Below are positions 13,203-25,146 of a stretch of 64,000 nt of DNA, piece by piece; the first letter of the stretch is position 1, and every line of letters begins with the position of its first letter. Under the pieces are notes generated by a model. The model had not been told where the DNA came from and searched no databases. It saw only the letters and a program-made list of their open reading frames with translations. The translations under genes and the position numbers were made by a program. Source of the stretch: Bufo bufo (lineage: Eukaryota; Chordata; Amphibia; Anura; Bufonidae); the NCBI RefSeq assembly GCF_905171765.1, contig NC_053390.1, forward strand, positions 138,045,468 to 138,109,467, in the 5' to 3' direction.

Positions 13203-14500
13203 GAGAATGGCAAATTTGGGAATGCTTTTTCAACCCAGAACAAAAAGTCTGCTTTTACGGTCACTACAAATAACTTGACCAGCTAAAACACTGCAGATTT
13301 GGTTGAATAGAGATGTGAGACCTGTTTTTTTTTGCGCTGTGTGACAGTTATAGGTTTAATCACAGAATGACACTTCTATCAGCACGCTAGCGTGTGTCTT
13401 AGGTTTTTCTGAATGACACTATCAATAACTTCAATGTAAGATTTTATTTTTGGAATAGATTTCAAGTAGGCCTGAAATACCACAAACTAGTTATTTTCAG
13501 AATGGCAAATTTGGGAATGCTTTTTCAACCCAGAACAAAAAGTCTGCTTTGACGGTCACTACAAATAACTTGACCAGCTAAAACTGTGCAGATTTGGTTG
13601 AATAGAGATGTGAGACCTGTTTTTTTTTGCGCTGTGTGACAGTTATAGGTTTAATCACAGAATGACACTTCTATCAGCACGCTAGCGTGTGTCTTAGGTT
13701 TTTCTGAATGACACTATCAATAACTTCAATGTAAGATTTTCTTTTTGGGATAGATTTCAAGTAGGCCTGAAATACCACAAACTAGTTATTTTCAGAATGG
13801 CAAATTTGGGAATGCTTTTTCAACCCAGAACAAAAAGTCTGCTTTGACGGTCACTACAAATAACTTGACCAGCTAAAACTGTGCAGATTTGGTTGAATAG
13901 AGATGTGAGACCTGTTTTTTTTTGCGCTGTGTGACAGTTATAGGTTTAATCACAGAATGACACTTCTATCAGCACGCTAGCGTGTGTCTTAGGTTTTTCT
14001 GAATGACACTATCAATAACTTCAATGTAAGATTTTCTTTTTGGGATAGATTTCAAGTAGGCCTGAAATACCACAAACTAGTTATTTTCAGAATGGCAAAT
14101 TTGGGAATGCTTTTTCAACCCAGAACAAAAAGTCTGCTTTGACGGTCACTACAAATAACTTGACCAGCTAAAACTGTGCAGATTTGGTTGAATAGAGATG
14201 TGAGACCTGTTTTTTTTTGCGCTGTGTGACAGTTATAGGTTTAATCACAGAATGACACTTCTATCAGCACGCTAGCGTGTGTCTTAGGTTTTTCTGAATG
14301 ACACTATCAATAACTTCAATGTAAGATTTTCTTTTTGGGATAGATTTCAAGTAGGCCTGAAATACCACAAACTAGTTATTTTCAAAATGGCAAATTTGGG
14401 AATGCTTTTTCAACCCAGAACAAAAAGTCTGCTTTGACGGTCACTACAAATAACTTGACCAGCTATAACTGTGCAGATTTGGTTGAATAGAAATGTCAGG
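13203..14500. repeat. 295-bp tandem repeat leader, about 4.4 copies
   Basis: The phrase aatggcaaatttgggaatgc recurs at 13205, 13501, 13796, 14091 and 14386, giving periods of 295-296 bp. Copies are almost identical, while the last one diverges after about 14460. The array lies between the promoter (about 15090) and the start of the transposase (13180), so it would form most of the 5' leader of the hAT transcript. No open reading frame of note crosses it. Confidence 0.95.
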
Positions 14501-14518
14501 TCTATTTTTTAGGCGCTG

Positions 14519-14835
14519 GGTGACAGGCTCAACTTGCCCCTGATGTAATATATGGCCAAAAAAATAACCACACTGTTGATGGTTAAATGCACTTGGGTGA
14601 CACAGGCTCAGCCTGCAGCTGATGTAGTATATGGCCAAAAAATAATCAGACTGTTGATGGTTAAATGCATTTGGGTGAAACAGGCTTAGCCTGCAGCTGA
14701 TGTAGTATATGGCCAAAAAATAACCAGACTGTTGATGGTTAAATGCACTTCGGTGACACAGGCTCAGCCTGCAGCTGATGTAGGATATAGCACAAAATAA
14801 CCACACTATCGATGGTTAAATACACTTGGTGATAG
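14519..14835. repeat. 78-bp tandem repeat, about 4 copies
   Basis: gttgatggttaaatgca recurs at 14575, 14653 and 14731, with a variant at 14808, a period of 77-78 bp. It follows the 295-bp array directly and lies in the same hAT leader. A 120-codon minus-strand frame across it is repeat-derived. Confidence 0.92.
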
Positions 14836-15084
14836 CTCGTGCTGGCGCACCACAAGTCACAAAATGGCCGCCGATCACCCCAGAAAAAAAGTGATCTAAA
14901 AACGCTCTGGGCAGCCTCAAAAAAGTGAGCAAGTCAATAATAGCACTTCAATGATCCACAGCTGCAGATCGATCACAGAATGAAGTCTTTTGGAGGAGTT
15001 AATCTGCCTAATCTCGCCCTAACGTCGCAGTTGCAACCTCTCCCTATGCTTGAATCAGCAGAGTGACGTGCAGCGCTACGTGAC

Positions 15085-15205
15085 CCAAGCTTATATAGAG
15101 GCTGGGTCACATGCTGCACTGGCCAATCCCAGCCATGCCAATAGTAGGCAAGGCTGTGATGGCCTATTGGGGCAAGTAGTATGACGCTTGTTGATTGGCT
15201 GCTTT
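15085..15205 (-). promoter_or_regulatory. Likely hAT family-1 promoter (CCAAT and TATA motifs)
   Basis: On the minus strand, CCAAT-type motifs (cagccaatcaac near 15195, ccaatagg near 15165) precede a TATA-type motif (ctatataagc near 15098), spaced as in a pol II promoter. They sit about 150-260 bp inside the terminus and upstream of the repeat leader and transposase. Function is inferred from motif order only. Confidence 0.5.
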
Positions 15206-15360
15206 GCGGCCTTTCAAAAAGCGCCAAGAAAGCGCCGAACACCGAACCCGAACCCGGACTTTTACGAAAATGTTCGGGTCCGTGTCACGGACACCCCAAA
15301 ATTCGGTACGAACCCGAACTATGCAGTTCGGGTTCGCTCATCCCTACTAGGGAGACCAAG

Positions 15361-16318
15361 ATGGCGCCGACCTCGCAGCGTGCTGCCAGCCACAGACCGG
15401 CAGAGACATCTGATAATGCACAGGGAGGTGAGGATGAATCTGATACCCTCCCTATCTCCCGCACGTACCTTAAAGAAAATCTTGTTTCCTCCCTGTCCTC
15501 AGCCCTAGAGCCACTGAGCACTGATCTTCTGGCCATCAAACAAGATGTCCGGCACAAAGGTGGAATCATTAGAGGACTCTCAAACTGCAATGATACAACA
15601 CCAAGCAGCAGTAAAGCAAAGTTTACATGCGATCCAATCTAACATAAATAGACTTTACAATGCCATTGAAGATCTAGAAAACAGCAGGAGTTGCAATAAT
15701 TTGCGTCTCAGGGGAATTCCAGAATCGGTTGCCCCGGGAGACATCCATAATGCAGTATTCCAGATCGGCTTATCTCTCCTGGGCCCAGACTCGGCCCATG
15801 AAGTATTATTGGAAAGGGCTCACAGGGCTCTGAAGCCCAAACCAGCACCTACAGCCCCTCCAAGGGATGTTATTTGTAAATTTCTGAATTTCCCTGTGAA
15901 AGAAGCTGTACTTACTAAAGCCAGTGACACTAAATCTGTAAAGTGGGATGGCCACGACATTCTTATCTTTCAGGACCTCACTCAGTTGACTTTGAAGAAA
16001 AGAAGAGCCTTAAAACCCCTGACAGATTGGATCAGAGCAAAGAATATACCATATAGGTGGTCATTCCCATTCGGACTCTCTTTTATGTATGAAGGTTGTA
16101 GAATGTACATTACATCGTTTTTGGATCTGGATCAAGTTTACGACCACTTGAATATTAACCCACTAGATAGTAAAAACTGGAACCCCATACAAGATTTGAC
16201 GACTTTGCCGGATCTGCCACCTATAGAACTTTGGGACAAACAACATACCCCAAAGCCTCAAAGGAACAGGAGAGGAAATTCGAAGTCAACCCCCAGAAGA
16301 CTACTGCTGGGAGAGTGA
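15361..16318 (+). pseudogene. L1 ORF1p-like RNA-binding protein, one frameshift
   Basis: The likely start at 15361 gives an N-terminal region of about 65 codons. The frame then shifts near 15560 into a 257-codon frame that runs to the stop at 16318. The second frame carries a coiled-coil-like stretch (SLHAIQSNINRLYNAIEDLE), then the RLRGIPES motif that opens the RRM-like domain, and a C-terminal domain containing KKRRALKPLTDWIRAKNIPY. About 320 residues in total fits L1 ORF1p. In the family the protein trimerises and coats LINE RNA. The shift makes this copy non-functional. Confidence 0.85.
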
Positions 16319-16798
16319 GATGAACTTGTGTTCCTTTATATGAGCCTCTTAGACAGCTAAGCCAATTTATACATGATGGCTAGGCATTCCCCCCCCCCCC
16401 CCCCCCCCTAATAAATCGTCCTATTCTCCTTCTAACGCTATCCTCCCGATCTTTAACTGGATCCTTAACTTATAATAGGGTGATGATACATGTTATATCT
16501 ACCCCCATTTACTCTCTTACCTACTTTCTCACCTTTTATCATACTAACACTCGTCATAACTTCACTTATTACTGCATATGATGATGTGGTATTGTTATTA
16601 TTGGTTAAGTTCTATTTTTGTTGTTTACTGTTCAAGTAGATGCTTCTCTGAGCATATGAAGACAGGTTACATGCTGGTGAGTTCCCCAATAACAACCAAA
16701 ATCCTTTTCTGGGTAACAAAACAAAATTCTCACACACTGGTCTATATAGAATTACTAGCTGGAGGTAGAGCTTTGCCCTCCCCTCAAATTGAAGTGAG
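16319..16798 (+). other. L1 inter-ORF spacer
   Basis: AT-rich sequence between the two L1 frames, with a C homopolymer at 16389-16408. The short frames here show no recognisable domain. The ORF2 start is taken at 16799. Confidence 0.6.
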
Positions 16799-18380
16799 AT
16801 GGCTGATTTTATAATAGCATCATTCAATGTCATGGGCTTTAACATCCCTTCAAAGAAATCCCAAATTCTTTCCTGCATGAAAAGAAAATTGCTCAGTTCA
16901 TTTATTACATGAAAAACACACTTCCAATTCAATCATTATCCTAATCTCTCTCACTCCAATTTCCCTCAGTGGTTTCCTCCGCCTCTAGAGGTGTCTGTGT
17001 GGGCTTTAGGAAGGGGATACCATTTCAATATTGCTTCCATACTCAAGATGTAGAGGGAAGATATATATTATTAAAGGGTTCCATAGCCAATCAAATGTAC
17101 ACAATTATAAATATCTATGCCCCTAATACCAACCAAAAGGCTTGGTTTGAAGCCCTCTTCCCAATTATTGATGTATTCAAAGAAGGAGTGGTCATCATGG
17201 GAGGGGATTAAAACTTAACACTAGAACCTCTAATGGATTCCTCATCTCAAAAATCTGCCCTATCATATAGAGCCCTTAGTTATATCCAAAAAAGAATCCA
17301 AAATTCACATTTGATGGATGTTTGGAGCACCCTTAACCCATCTGTAAGAGATTACGCCAATTTATTAGCTTAGGCTCTCAACTTAAAAAAATAAATAAAA
17401 ATAGAACTCTCCATAAAAAATCCCTTCTAGAATCTCATTTCTCCTGGCTTGGTGAACTGCGAGCAGATTAAAAAAATTACCTTAATACAACAACAGCCAA
17501 GTATTTTCTACATTCCCAATATAAATATTTCGCTCATGGAGACAAAGCCTCCAAATTCAAGATGAACAGGATCAAACAGAGGAAGGCACACAATTATGTT
17601 TGCAGGATCGCCAAGCTGGGAGGAGATTCGGCCTTGATAACGAATGACATAGCTCTCCAATTCCAAAAGTTTTATCAATCCCTCTACAATATTCAAGAAC
17701 ATGAAGAAGGGGGTGATGTCCCGTCTAAGCTAGACTCCATAAAAATGTTTCTCCAATCTATCTCACTCCCCAAATTAGATGAGTCCCAAAGGGTGGCCCT
17801 CAGCTCTCCTTTCTCACCTGAATAACTAATTTTAGCCAGAAAATAGCTCCCTAAGGGTAAGGCTCCAGGCCCAGATGGCTTTCCAACCTTATACTATAGC
17901 ATTAGTAAATCCCTGCTGCCACACCTACTTAACATTTGCAACCTGTCCTTGCAAGGTAATCCTTTTGTCCCTTGACATGACAAAAGCACACTTAACTATC
18001 ATTCCCAAAGAAGGGAAAGACCTAACCCAATGTGCCAATTATCGTCCCATTTCCTTATTGAATTTGGACCTAAAACTCCTGGCCAAAATAATGGCAAATC
18101 GGCTCTCCCCCTTTCTACCAATATTGATTCATAGAGATCAGACAGGTTTTATTATAGGAAGGGACGGCAGAGACCACTCTGCCAGAATTTTAAAGGCCTT
18201 ATTTCCCACAAAAAAGCATTCACATCCCCTAGTACTTCTCAGCACCGATGCTGAGATGGCGTTCGATAGGGTCAGATGGGATTTCATGAATCTTACCCTT
18301 GAGAAATTTGGCCTTCCAGACGCTTTCACTAGAGCTATCTTCTCTATGTATCTCAACACCTCACCATCGATGATTGAGAA
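16799..18380 (+). pseudogene. L1 ORF2-like: endonuclease and N-terminal half of RT
   Basis: The start at 16799 gives MADFIIASFNVMGFNIP, matching the opening strand of APE-type endonucleases. Frameshifts and stops follow. Later pieces include GRYILLKG and INIYAPN at about 17050-17120, then GGD followed by a stop where the family has an Asn (about 17210). The RT begins near 17850 (KGKAPGPDG), with NYRPISLLN near 18035 and the catalytic-Asp motif TDAEMAFDRVRW near 18245. The reading is cut at 18380 by the nested hAT and resumes at 20568. Confidence 0.87.
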
Positions 18381-18773
18381 TAGAGATGTCGCGAACATAA
18401 AATTTTCTGTTCGCGAACGGCGAACGCGGATTTGCGCAAATGTTTGCAAACGGGCGAACCGGGCGAACCGCCATAGACTTCAATAGGCAGGCGAATTTTA
18501 AAACCCACAGGGACTCTTTATGGCCACAATAGTGATGAAAAAGTTGTTTCAAGGGGACTAACACCTGGACTGTGGCATGCCGGAGGGGGATCCATGGCAA
18601 AACTCCCATGGAAAATTACGTAGTTGACGCAGAGTCGGGTTTTAATCCATAAAGGGCATAAATCACCTAACAATCCTAAAATAATTTTTAACAACGTGGT
18701 TTAAAACATCCAGTGTGTGTATACGATGCGCAAACAACCGCAAGCAGTCCATTTGCCCAACCGCAAACTCCCC

Positions 18774-18890
18774 ATTTGCACAAGGTTCAATACCAAGCTA
18801 GCCATGTCCCGTTGATGTCATTGAAGGTTTCTTCCTCCACCCAGCCACGTACAACACCAAGGGTCCCCGAAAGGTCAATTGAATTGATTT
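18774..18890 (-). pseudogene. Remnant of family-2 hAT transposase
   Basis: On the minus strand about 35 codons match the central region of the family-2 transposase that carries GVVRGW and NLVQMG (compare 24355-24460 and 61500-61610). The coding similarity ends after NLVQMG and jumps straight into 3' flanking sequence containing ttgcggttg, marking a deletion junction. The same junction is seen at about 61605-61630. Confidence 0.85.
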
Positions 18891-19420
18891 TTTGAACGGG
18901 GAGATGGTTAAAAAAACGCTGGCTCCCTCCCCTTTGTTTGAATCCACGGTCACTGCGTCTGTGCCGTGCAATTTACTGTCACACCCGATATGAGTGGTAT
19001 TTTCTGTAGTACTATTCTCATCTGTTTAATCCCTGTTACGTCCCCAATCTGGGGTCCATTTATTAAATGAATTTTTCGAACGGGAAGATGGTTAAAAAAA
19101 TTCTGGCTCCCTCCCCTTTGTTTGAATCCACGCCACGGTCACTGCGTCTGCGCCATGCAATTTACTGTCACACCCGATATAAGTGGTATTTTCTGTAGTT
19201 CTCTCTTCTCATCAGTTTAATCCCTGTTACGTCCCCAATCTGGGGTCCATTTATTAAATTGATTTTTCGAACGGGGAGATGGTTAAAAAAAACGCTGGCT
19301 CCCTCCCCTTTGTTTGAATCCATGCCACGGTCACTGCGTCTGCACCATGCAATTTACTGTCACACCCGATATGAGTGGTATTTTCTGTAGTACATCTCTT
19401 CTCATCAGTTTAAATAGAAT
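18885..19420. repeat. About 185-bp tandem repeat, 3 copies
   Basis: Units start around 18885, 19067 and 19257. Each has a gaacggg-agatggttaaaaaa motif, a ctggctccctcccc block, cacccgatat and tttaatccctgttacgtccc. They lie in the former leader region of the hAT derivative. Related sequence recurs at 60890-61100. Confidence 0.9.
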
Positions 19421-19424
19421 TTTT

Positions 19425-20045
19425 TTTTATCTGCGAGGTATTTGTGAGTGAGTGACACCCTGTAACGGTATGAGTGGAGGCCTAGCCACTAGCCAGTGGC
19501 CACAATACAGTCTGTGTGGGCCTGACACACACGAGCTTGCAAATTTGATTATATCACAGAAAAATATTAAATATAATTTATTTTTATCTGAAAGGTATTT
19601 GAGTGAGTGACACCCTGTAACGGTATGAGTGGAGGCCTAGCCAGTGGCCACAATACAGTCTGTGTGGGCCTGACACACACTAGCTTGCAACTGTAATTAT
19701 ATCACAGAAAAAGATTAAATAGATTTTTTTTTTATCTGCAAGGTATTTGTGAGTGAGTGACACCCTGTAACGGTATGAGTGGAGGCCTAGCCACTAGCCA
19801 GTGGCCACAATACAGTCTGTGTGGGCCTGACACACACGGGCTTGCAAATGTGATTATATCACAGAAAAATATTAAATAGAATTTTTTTTATCTGAAAGGT
19901 ATTTGAGTGAGTGACACCCTGTAACGGTATGAGTGGAGGCCTAGCCAGTGGCCACAATACAGTCTGTGTGGGCCTGACACACACTAGCTTGCAACTGTGA
20001 TTATATCACAGAAAAAGATTAAATAGATTTTTTTTTTATCTGCAA
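19425..20045. repeat. About 150-bp tandem repeat, 4 copies plus a partial
   Basis: gacaccctgtaacggtatga recurs with periods of about 150-160 bp, flanked by tatcacagaaaaa and tctgtgtgggcctgacacac. Two alternating subtypes, with and without the duplicated 'ccactagccag', suggest expansion by pairs. A (TA)n run follows at about 20139-20160. Confidence 0.9.
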
Positions 20046-20567
20046 GGTATTTTCTGTCACACCCTGTATGAATGGTGTGCACACAGTACTGTCTGTGACT
20101 GAGCCTGCAGCCTCTCACACACGGGCAGGCAACTGCAATATATATATATATATATATATAAAAATTTTAAAAAAGCAGACTGATGTACCAGCCCTGAAAA
20201 GGGCTTTTTGGGGTGCTGTCAGGACGCTGTCCTTACAGCAGAGTCTGTGGACACAGAACACTGCCCTAGCTAACGCTTTCCCTATTGAATCAGCAGCAGC
20301 AGCACTGTCCCTCCTCTCACTGAGAATGCAGCTTCCGAATGAATCTAAAATGGATGCTGTCCAGGAGGTGGGAGGGTCTGGGAGGGAGGGTCTGCTGCTG
20401 ATTGGCTGGAATGTGTCTGCTGACTGTGAGGTACAGGGTCAAAGTTTACTCAATGATGTTGTATAGGGGGCGGACCGAACATTGCATATGTTCGCCCGCC
20501 ATGGTGAACGCGAACAAGCGAGGTTCGCCGGGAACTATTCGCCGGCAAACTATTCGGGACATCTCTA

Positions 20568-22005
20568 ATTGTGAATAATACTCTCTCACCTTCTATCCCT
20601 ATCAGGAACGGAACTAGGCAGGGATGTCCACTCTCCCCCCTAGTTTTCGTGAAGATCATGGAACCTTTACTCCAAGCTATCCGTCAAGAAAACAAGATAG
20701 CGGGTATCAAATTTGGTAATCAGGAACACAAGGTGGCGGCATTCGCCGACAACCTTATGGTAATAACGACAAACCCGGAAACCTCTCTGCCCCTTATCTA
20801 TGACCTGTTGGGGAGATTTGGCCCTATATATATATATATATAAAGTCAAATGTCTTGTGCACTGGTCTTAGCACATCAACAAGATTAGACCTCGCTAAAC
20901 ATTCCCCTTTCAATTGTGATGCTCCCTATCTAACATACTTAGGGATCAAGATTTAGTCGGACACACACAAACTTTTTCACCTTAATTATATTCCACTGCT
21001 ACAATCTATGCAACAACAATTGTCCAAGCTACATTCCCCTACGCTATCATGATTTGGACGCAAAAATATGGTCACATCATTAGTACTTCCCAGACTGAAC
21101 TATCTTCAGCAAGTTCTACCTCTCCCTGTCCCAAAATCTTACTATAAAACTCTAACTAAGCATATAAGAACTTTTATATGGGTTAAAAAGAAACCCCGTT
21201 TGGTCATAAAAGTCCTTCAGAGACATAGGACATTTGGAGGTATGGGTCTACCGGACGCATCACTCTACAATAAAGCTATCCTTCTGACAAGAGTCTTAGA
21301 TTGGTTTAGACAAATGCCTCATAGGTCTTCCATTGAGATGGAAGCATCACTCACACAAATAACTTTCAGAGGTCTACTGGCTGAAACCCAAAACAATCTC
21401 ATCAATACACAAAACCTCAGCTCAACAGTTAAAGCTACTATTGAGGCATGGAGATGGTTCCAAAACTCGGCCTATGGAATCCCACTGCCCTCCCCTCTTA
21501 TACAAATCAGAGACTTGATTGATTTAGCCCCAATTGAGTTGAAACAAAGCCTCATGGCATCAATTCGGAGCTCCGAGATTTTGGTCCTCTCTTTGTTCAG
21601 TGAGAGTGGGAGGGTATTGGGAGGTGAAGCTTTCTTTTCTGTGTTTCCCGGCTGTAGAGCTTATCCCTTCCTTATCTCACTTCTCCGCTCACGCATCTCC
21701 AAACATGTCCCATATCAGTCACTAATCAGACCACTCACATGGTTCGAAAGCTTGGTGAGCAGTCATACTCCCCCAGCTAAACCAATCTCACAACCTTACA
21801 AAATACTCAACTGGCCAATTATGATGTCAAAACCAGCTTTTATGAGTGAGGATACAGGAAAATGGGTATAAAGTGCTTACGAGATGGTGCAAGACACCAA
21901 GACACCAGACATCACCTGTAGGTATGATGGGAGGGGGTCGGATGTCTGCTAGCATTGTGGAGGGGAAAGAGGCACTTTTTATCATATATGATTTTCTTTG
22001 GCCCT
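20568..22005 (+). pseudogene. L1 ORF2-like: C-terminal half of RT and C-terminal region
   Basis: Continues the L1 gene after the hAT insertion. RNGTRQGCPLSPLVF (about 20597-20645) is the RT motif before the active site. The active site itself reads FADN instead of FADD (about 20740), losing the second catalytic Asp. A (TA)n tract at 20823-20842 follows the RT. A 267-codon frame at 21068-21871 carries the post-RT region (LPRLNYLQQVLPLPVPKSYY, then GGMGLPDASLYNKA). A Cys-containing tail (about 21950) ends in hAT sequence. Confidence 0.87.
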
Positions 22006-22012
22006 AGAATAA

Positions 22013-25000
22013 TGCCCAGTGTTCAGATACCACGTACCCTGAAATCAAAAAATTCGGAGGACATAGTTGACTGGCTTACACAGGACACCCAATCTTCTAC
22101 AGCTTCCGCTCTGAACCTTGACGCACCATCCTCCTCCAGCTCAGCTTCGGGCACCTCTCAAGTTACCACTCGCCCGCCTGCCGCCACCACTAAAACTAGC
22201 ACCACAGCCGCTTCACTTGATCTGTCAGAGGAGTTATTTACACATCAGTTGGAAGAAATGAGTGATGCGCAACCATTATTGCCAGAGGATGTAGATAACA
22301 GGGATATGTCTCAGTCAGGCAGCATTACACACATGGATGTACGGTGTGATGATAATGATGTTGTACCCGCTGCTGCTTCCTTTGCTGAGTTGTCAGATAC
22401 AAGTGAAGCGGTTGATGATGACGATGTGTCCGTGGATGTCACGTGGGTGCCCGCTTGAAGAGAAGAAGAACAGGGGGAAAGTTCAGATGGGGAGACAGAG
22501 AGGAGGAGGAGACGAGTTGCAAGCAGGGGGAGGTTGTCGCAAGGAGCTAGTGGCACAGTCAGACAGCATGTATCGGCACCCGGGGTCAGCCAGACAGCAC
22601 GCCAAGCAACGCATGCTGTTGCCACCACCAGAATGCCGTCATTGCAAAGCTCAGCAGTGTGGCATTTTTTTTTGTGTGTCTGCCTCTGATAACAGCGATG
22701 CCAAAAGAAACTGAGTCGTGGGAAGTCCAACACCCACCTAGGTACAACTGCTTTGCGAAGGCATATGATCTCACATCACAAACGCCTATGGGATCAACAC
22801 ATGAGTACAAGCAGCACACAAACTCAAAGCCACCATCCTCCTCCTGGTCCAGCATCTTCAGCCACGCCAACCACTGCTGTCCTTTTTGCCCCCTCTCAAC
22901 CACCCGCCACTCCGCCTCTCACCTTCAGGTGTCTGTCAAGGAAATGTTTGAGCATAAGAAGCCAATGTCACAGAGTCACTTCCTTGCCCGGCGTCTGACA
23001 GCTGGCTTGTCGGAACTCTTAGCCCGCCAGCTTTTACCATACAAGCTGGTGGAGCCTGAGGCCTTCAAAAAATTTGTAGTTATTGGGACACCGCAGTGGA
23101 AGGTACCCGGCCGAATTTTTCTTTTTCACAAAAGGCAATCCCCAACCTGTACTCTATTGTGGAAAAGGAAGTCATGGCATGTCTGGCACACAGTGTTGGG
23201 GCAAGGGTCCATCTGACCACTGATACCTGGTCTGCAAATCACGATCAGGGCAGGTATATCACGTACACTGCGCATTGGGTAAACCTGCTGACGGCTGCCA
23301 AGCATGGAATGCGTGGCTCTGCACCGGAGTTGGTGACACCTCCACGACTTGCAGGCAGGCCTGCTGCCACCTCCTCTACTCCTCCTACTCCATCCTCTTC
23401 GCTAACCTCCTCGGCTGAGTCCTCTTCTGCTGCTGTGTCTTGCTCCACATGAACTGCACCCCCCAACTCCCCAGGGGCTATTCCACATCCCGGATACGAC
23501 AGTGTCATGCCGTCTTGGGGTTGACTTGCCTGAAAGCAGAGAGTCACACTGGACCAGCACTCCTGTCCGCCCTGAACGCACAGGTGGATCAGTGGCTGAC
23601 CCCGCACCAACTGGAGATCAGCAAAGTGGTGTGTGACAACAGAAGCAATCTGTTGGCGTCATTGAATTTGGGCAAGTTCACACACGTGCCGTGCATGGTC
23701 CATGTGTTGAATCTGATCGTACAACGCTTTGTGTATAAGTACCTAGACTTACAGGACGTCCTCAAGCAGGCCAGGAAGGTGTGTGGCCATTTCAGGCGTT
23801 CCTACACAGCCATGGCGCACTTTTCCCATATTTAGCGGTGAAACAACATGCCAGTGAGGCGCTTGATTTGCGACAGCACGACACGTTGGAATTCAACACT
23901 CCTAGTGTTCGACCGCCTGCTCCAACAAGAAAAAGCCGTCAACGAGTATTTGTATGACCGGGGTGCTAGGACAGCCTCTGCGGAGCTGGGTATTTTTTTG
24001 CCACGTTACTGGACGCTCATGTGCAATGCCTGTAGTCTCATGCGTCCTTTTGAGGAGGTGACAAACCTAGTCAGTCGCACCGAAGGCACCATCAGCGACC
24101 TCATCCCATTTGTTTTTTTCCTGGAGAGTGCCCTGCGAAGAGTGCTGGATCAGGCCGTAGATGAGCGTGAAGAGGAAGAGTTGTGGTCACCATCACCACC
24201 AGAAACAGCCTTATCATCATCGCTTGCTGGACCTGCGGCAACGCTGGAAGAGGAGTCTGAGGAAGAGGAGTCAGAGGAGGAATGTGACTTTGAGGAGGAG
24301 GAATCCCAACCACAGCAGGCATCCCAGGGTGCTCGTTGTCACCTAGCTGGGACCCGTGGTGTTGTACGTGGCTGGGGGGAAGAACAGACCTTCAATGAGA
24401 TCAGTGAGGACGAGGAATGGGACATGAGTAGCTCCGCATCCAACCTTGTGCAAATGGGGTTTTTCATGCTGTCATGTCTGTTGAGGGACCCTCGTATAAA
24501 AAGGCTGAAGGAGAACGACCTGTACTGGGTGGCCACGCTACTAGACCTAGACCCCCGGTATAAGCAGAAAGTGCCCGAAATGTTACCGAATTACCAGAAG
24601 TCGGAAAGGATGCAGCAGTTCCAAAACAAGTTAAAAAGTATGCTTCACACAGCGTATAAGGGTGATGTCACAGCACAACAGGAATCTAACAGGGGAAGAG
24701 GTGAAAGTAATCCTCCTCCTACCACAACCACGTCGGCAAGGACAGGACGCTTTACAGACGTGTTGTTGATGGAGGACATGCAGAGCTTTTACAGTCCTAC
24801 GCATCGCCACAGCCCTTCAGGGTCCACCCTCAGAGAACGACTCGACCGACAGGTAGCAGACTACCTCGCCTTAACTGCAGATATCGACACTCTGAGGAGC
24901 GATGAACCCCTTGACTACTGGGTGTGCAGGCTTGACCTGTGGCCTGAGCTATCCCAATTTGCGATAGAACTTCTGGCCTGCCCCGCTTCAAGTGTCCTGT

Positions 25001-25146
25001 CAGAAAGGACCTTCAGCGCAGCAGGAGGTATTGTCACTGAGAAGAGAAGTCGCCTAGGTCAAAAAAGTCTAGATTACCTTACCTTTATTAAGATGAATGA
25101 GGCATGGATCCCGAAGGGACTGACAGTGGGGGATGCATTTGACTAA
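22013..25146 (+). pseudogene. BED-finger hAT transposase, family 2, frameshifted
   Basis: In order: an N-terminal region containing KNSEDIVDWLTQ; an acidic segment ending at 22458; a BED finger at about 22640-22790 (W-H-F-F start, GKSNTHLGTTALRRHMISHH end, with a frameshift between its Cys and His halves); the segment LLPYKLVEPEAFKKFV near 23030; the catalytic-Asp motif LTTDTWSANHDQGRYITYTA near 23215; a second core segment with VVCDN and HVPCMVHVLNLIVQR near 23625-23725; and a 432-codon intact frame at 23848-25146. That frame holds WNSTLLVFDRLL, an acidic insert, and the dimerisation domain with LLACPASSVLSERTFSAAGG. At least four frame changes and a stop at 23451 separate the parts. The protein would cut and rejoin DNA at hAT termini. 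This copy is dead but keeps all domains. Confidence 0.92.

Larger units (their letters stand above)
10284..15346 (-). mobile_element. hAT element, family 1, copy 1 (left end missing)
   Basis: Reading on the minus strand, the element starts at 15346 with TAGGGATGAGCGAACCCGAA. It continues through a promoter, two tandem-repeat leaders and a BED-finger transposase pseudogene, then breaks off at the satellite. The terminal motif and transposase place it in the hAT superfamily. The opposite terminus is visible in the second copy (62602: TAGAGTTGAGCGGACACC) but is absent here, so no target duplication can be checked. The 8 bases right of the terminus (15347-15354, ctagggag) are the expected duplication site. 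The element abuts an L1 leader on its right. Confidence 0.85.
18381..20567 (-). mobile_element. Internally deleted family-2 hAT inside the L1 RT gene
   Basis: The ends are TAGAGATGTCGCGAAC (left) and the inverse form ending GACATCTCTA (right). Flanking 8-mers are attgagaa (18373-18380) and attgtgaa (20568-20575), one mismatch apart, as expected for an aged hAT target duplication. Removing the insert and one 8-mer makes the L1 reading frame continuous. The left 500 bp are the reverse complement of the family-2 3' end at 25800-26247. Only a short transposase remnant remains; the rest is tandem repeats and the far terminus. Confidence 0.93.
15347..22008 (+). mobile_element. L1-type LINE, degenerate, split by a hAT insertion
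   Basis: A leader (gaccaagatggcgcc) is followed by an ORF1p-like pseudogene, a 480-bp inter-ORF spacer with a 20-base C run (16389-16408), and an ORF2-like pseudogene with endonuclease, reverse transcriptase and C-terminal parts. A 2.2-kb hAT derivative lies at 18381-20567 inside the RT domain. The 3' end is lost: L1 coding similarity stops near 22005, where family-2 hAT sequence begins in the middle of a gene. No poly(A) tail or target duplication is visible. Confidence 0.88.

Noticed and set aside
14444..14806. 120-codon minus-strand frame with repeated FNHQQ
   Set aside because: Generated by the 78-bp tandem repeats; no domain.
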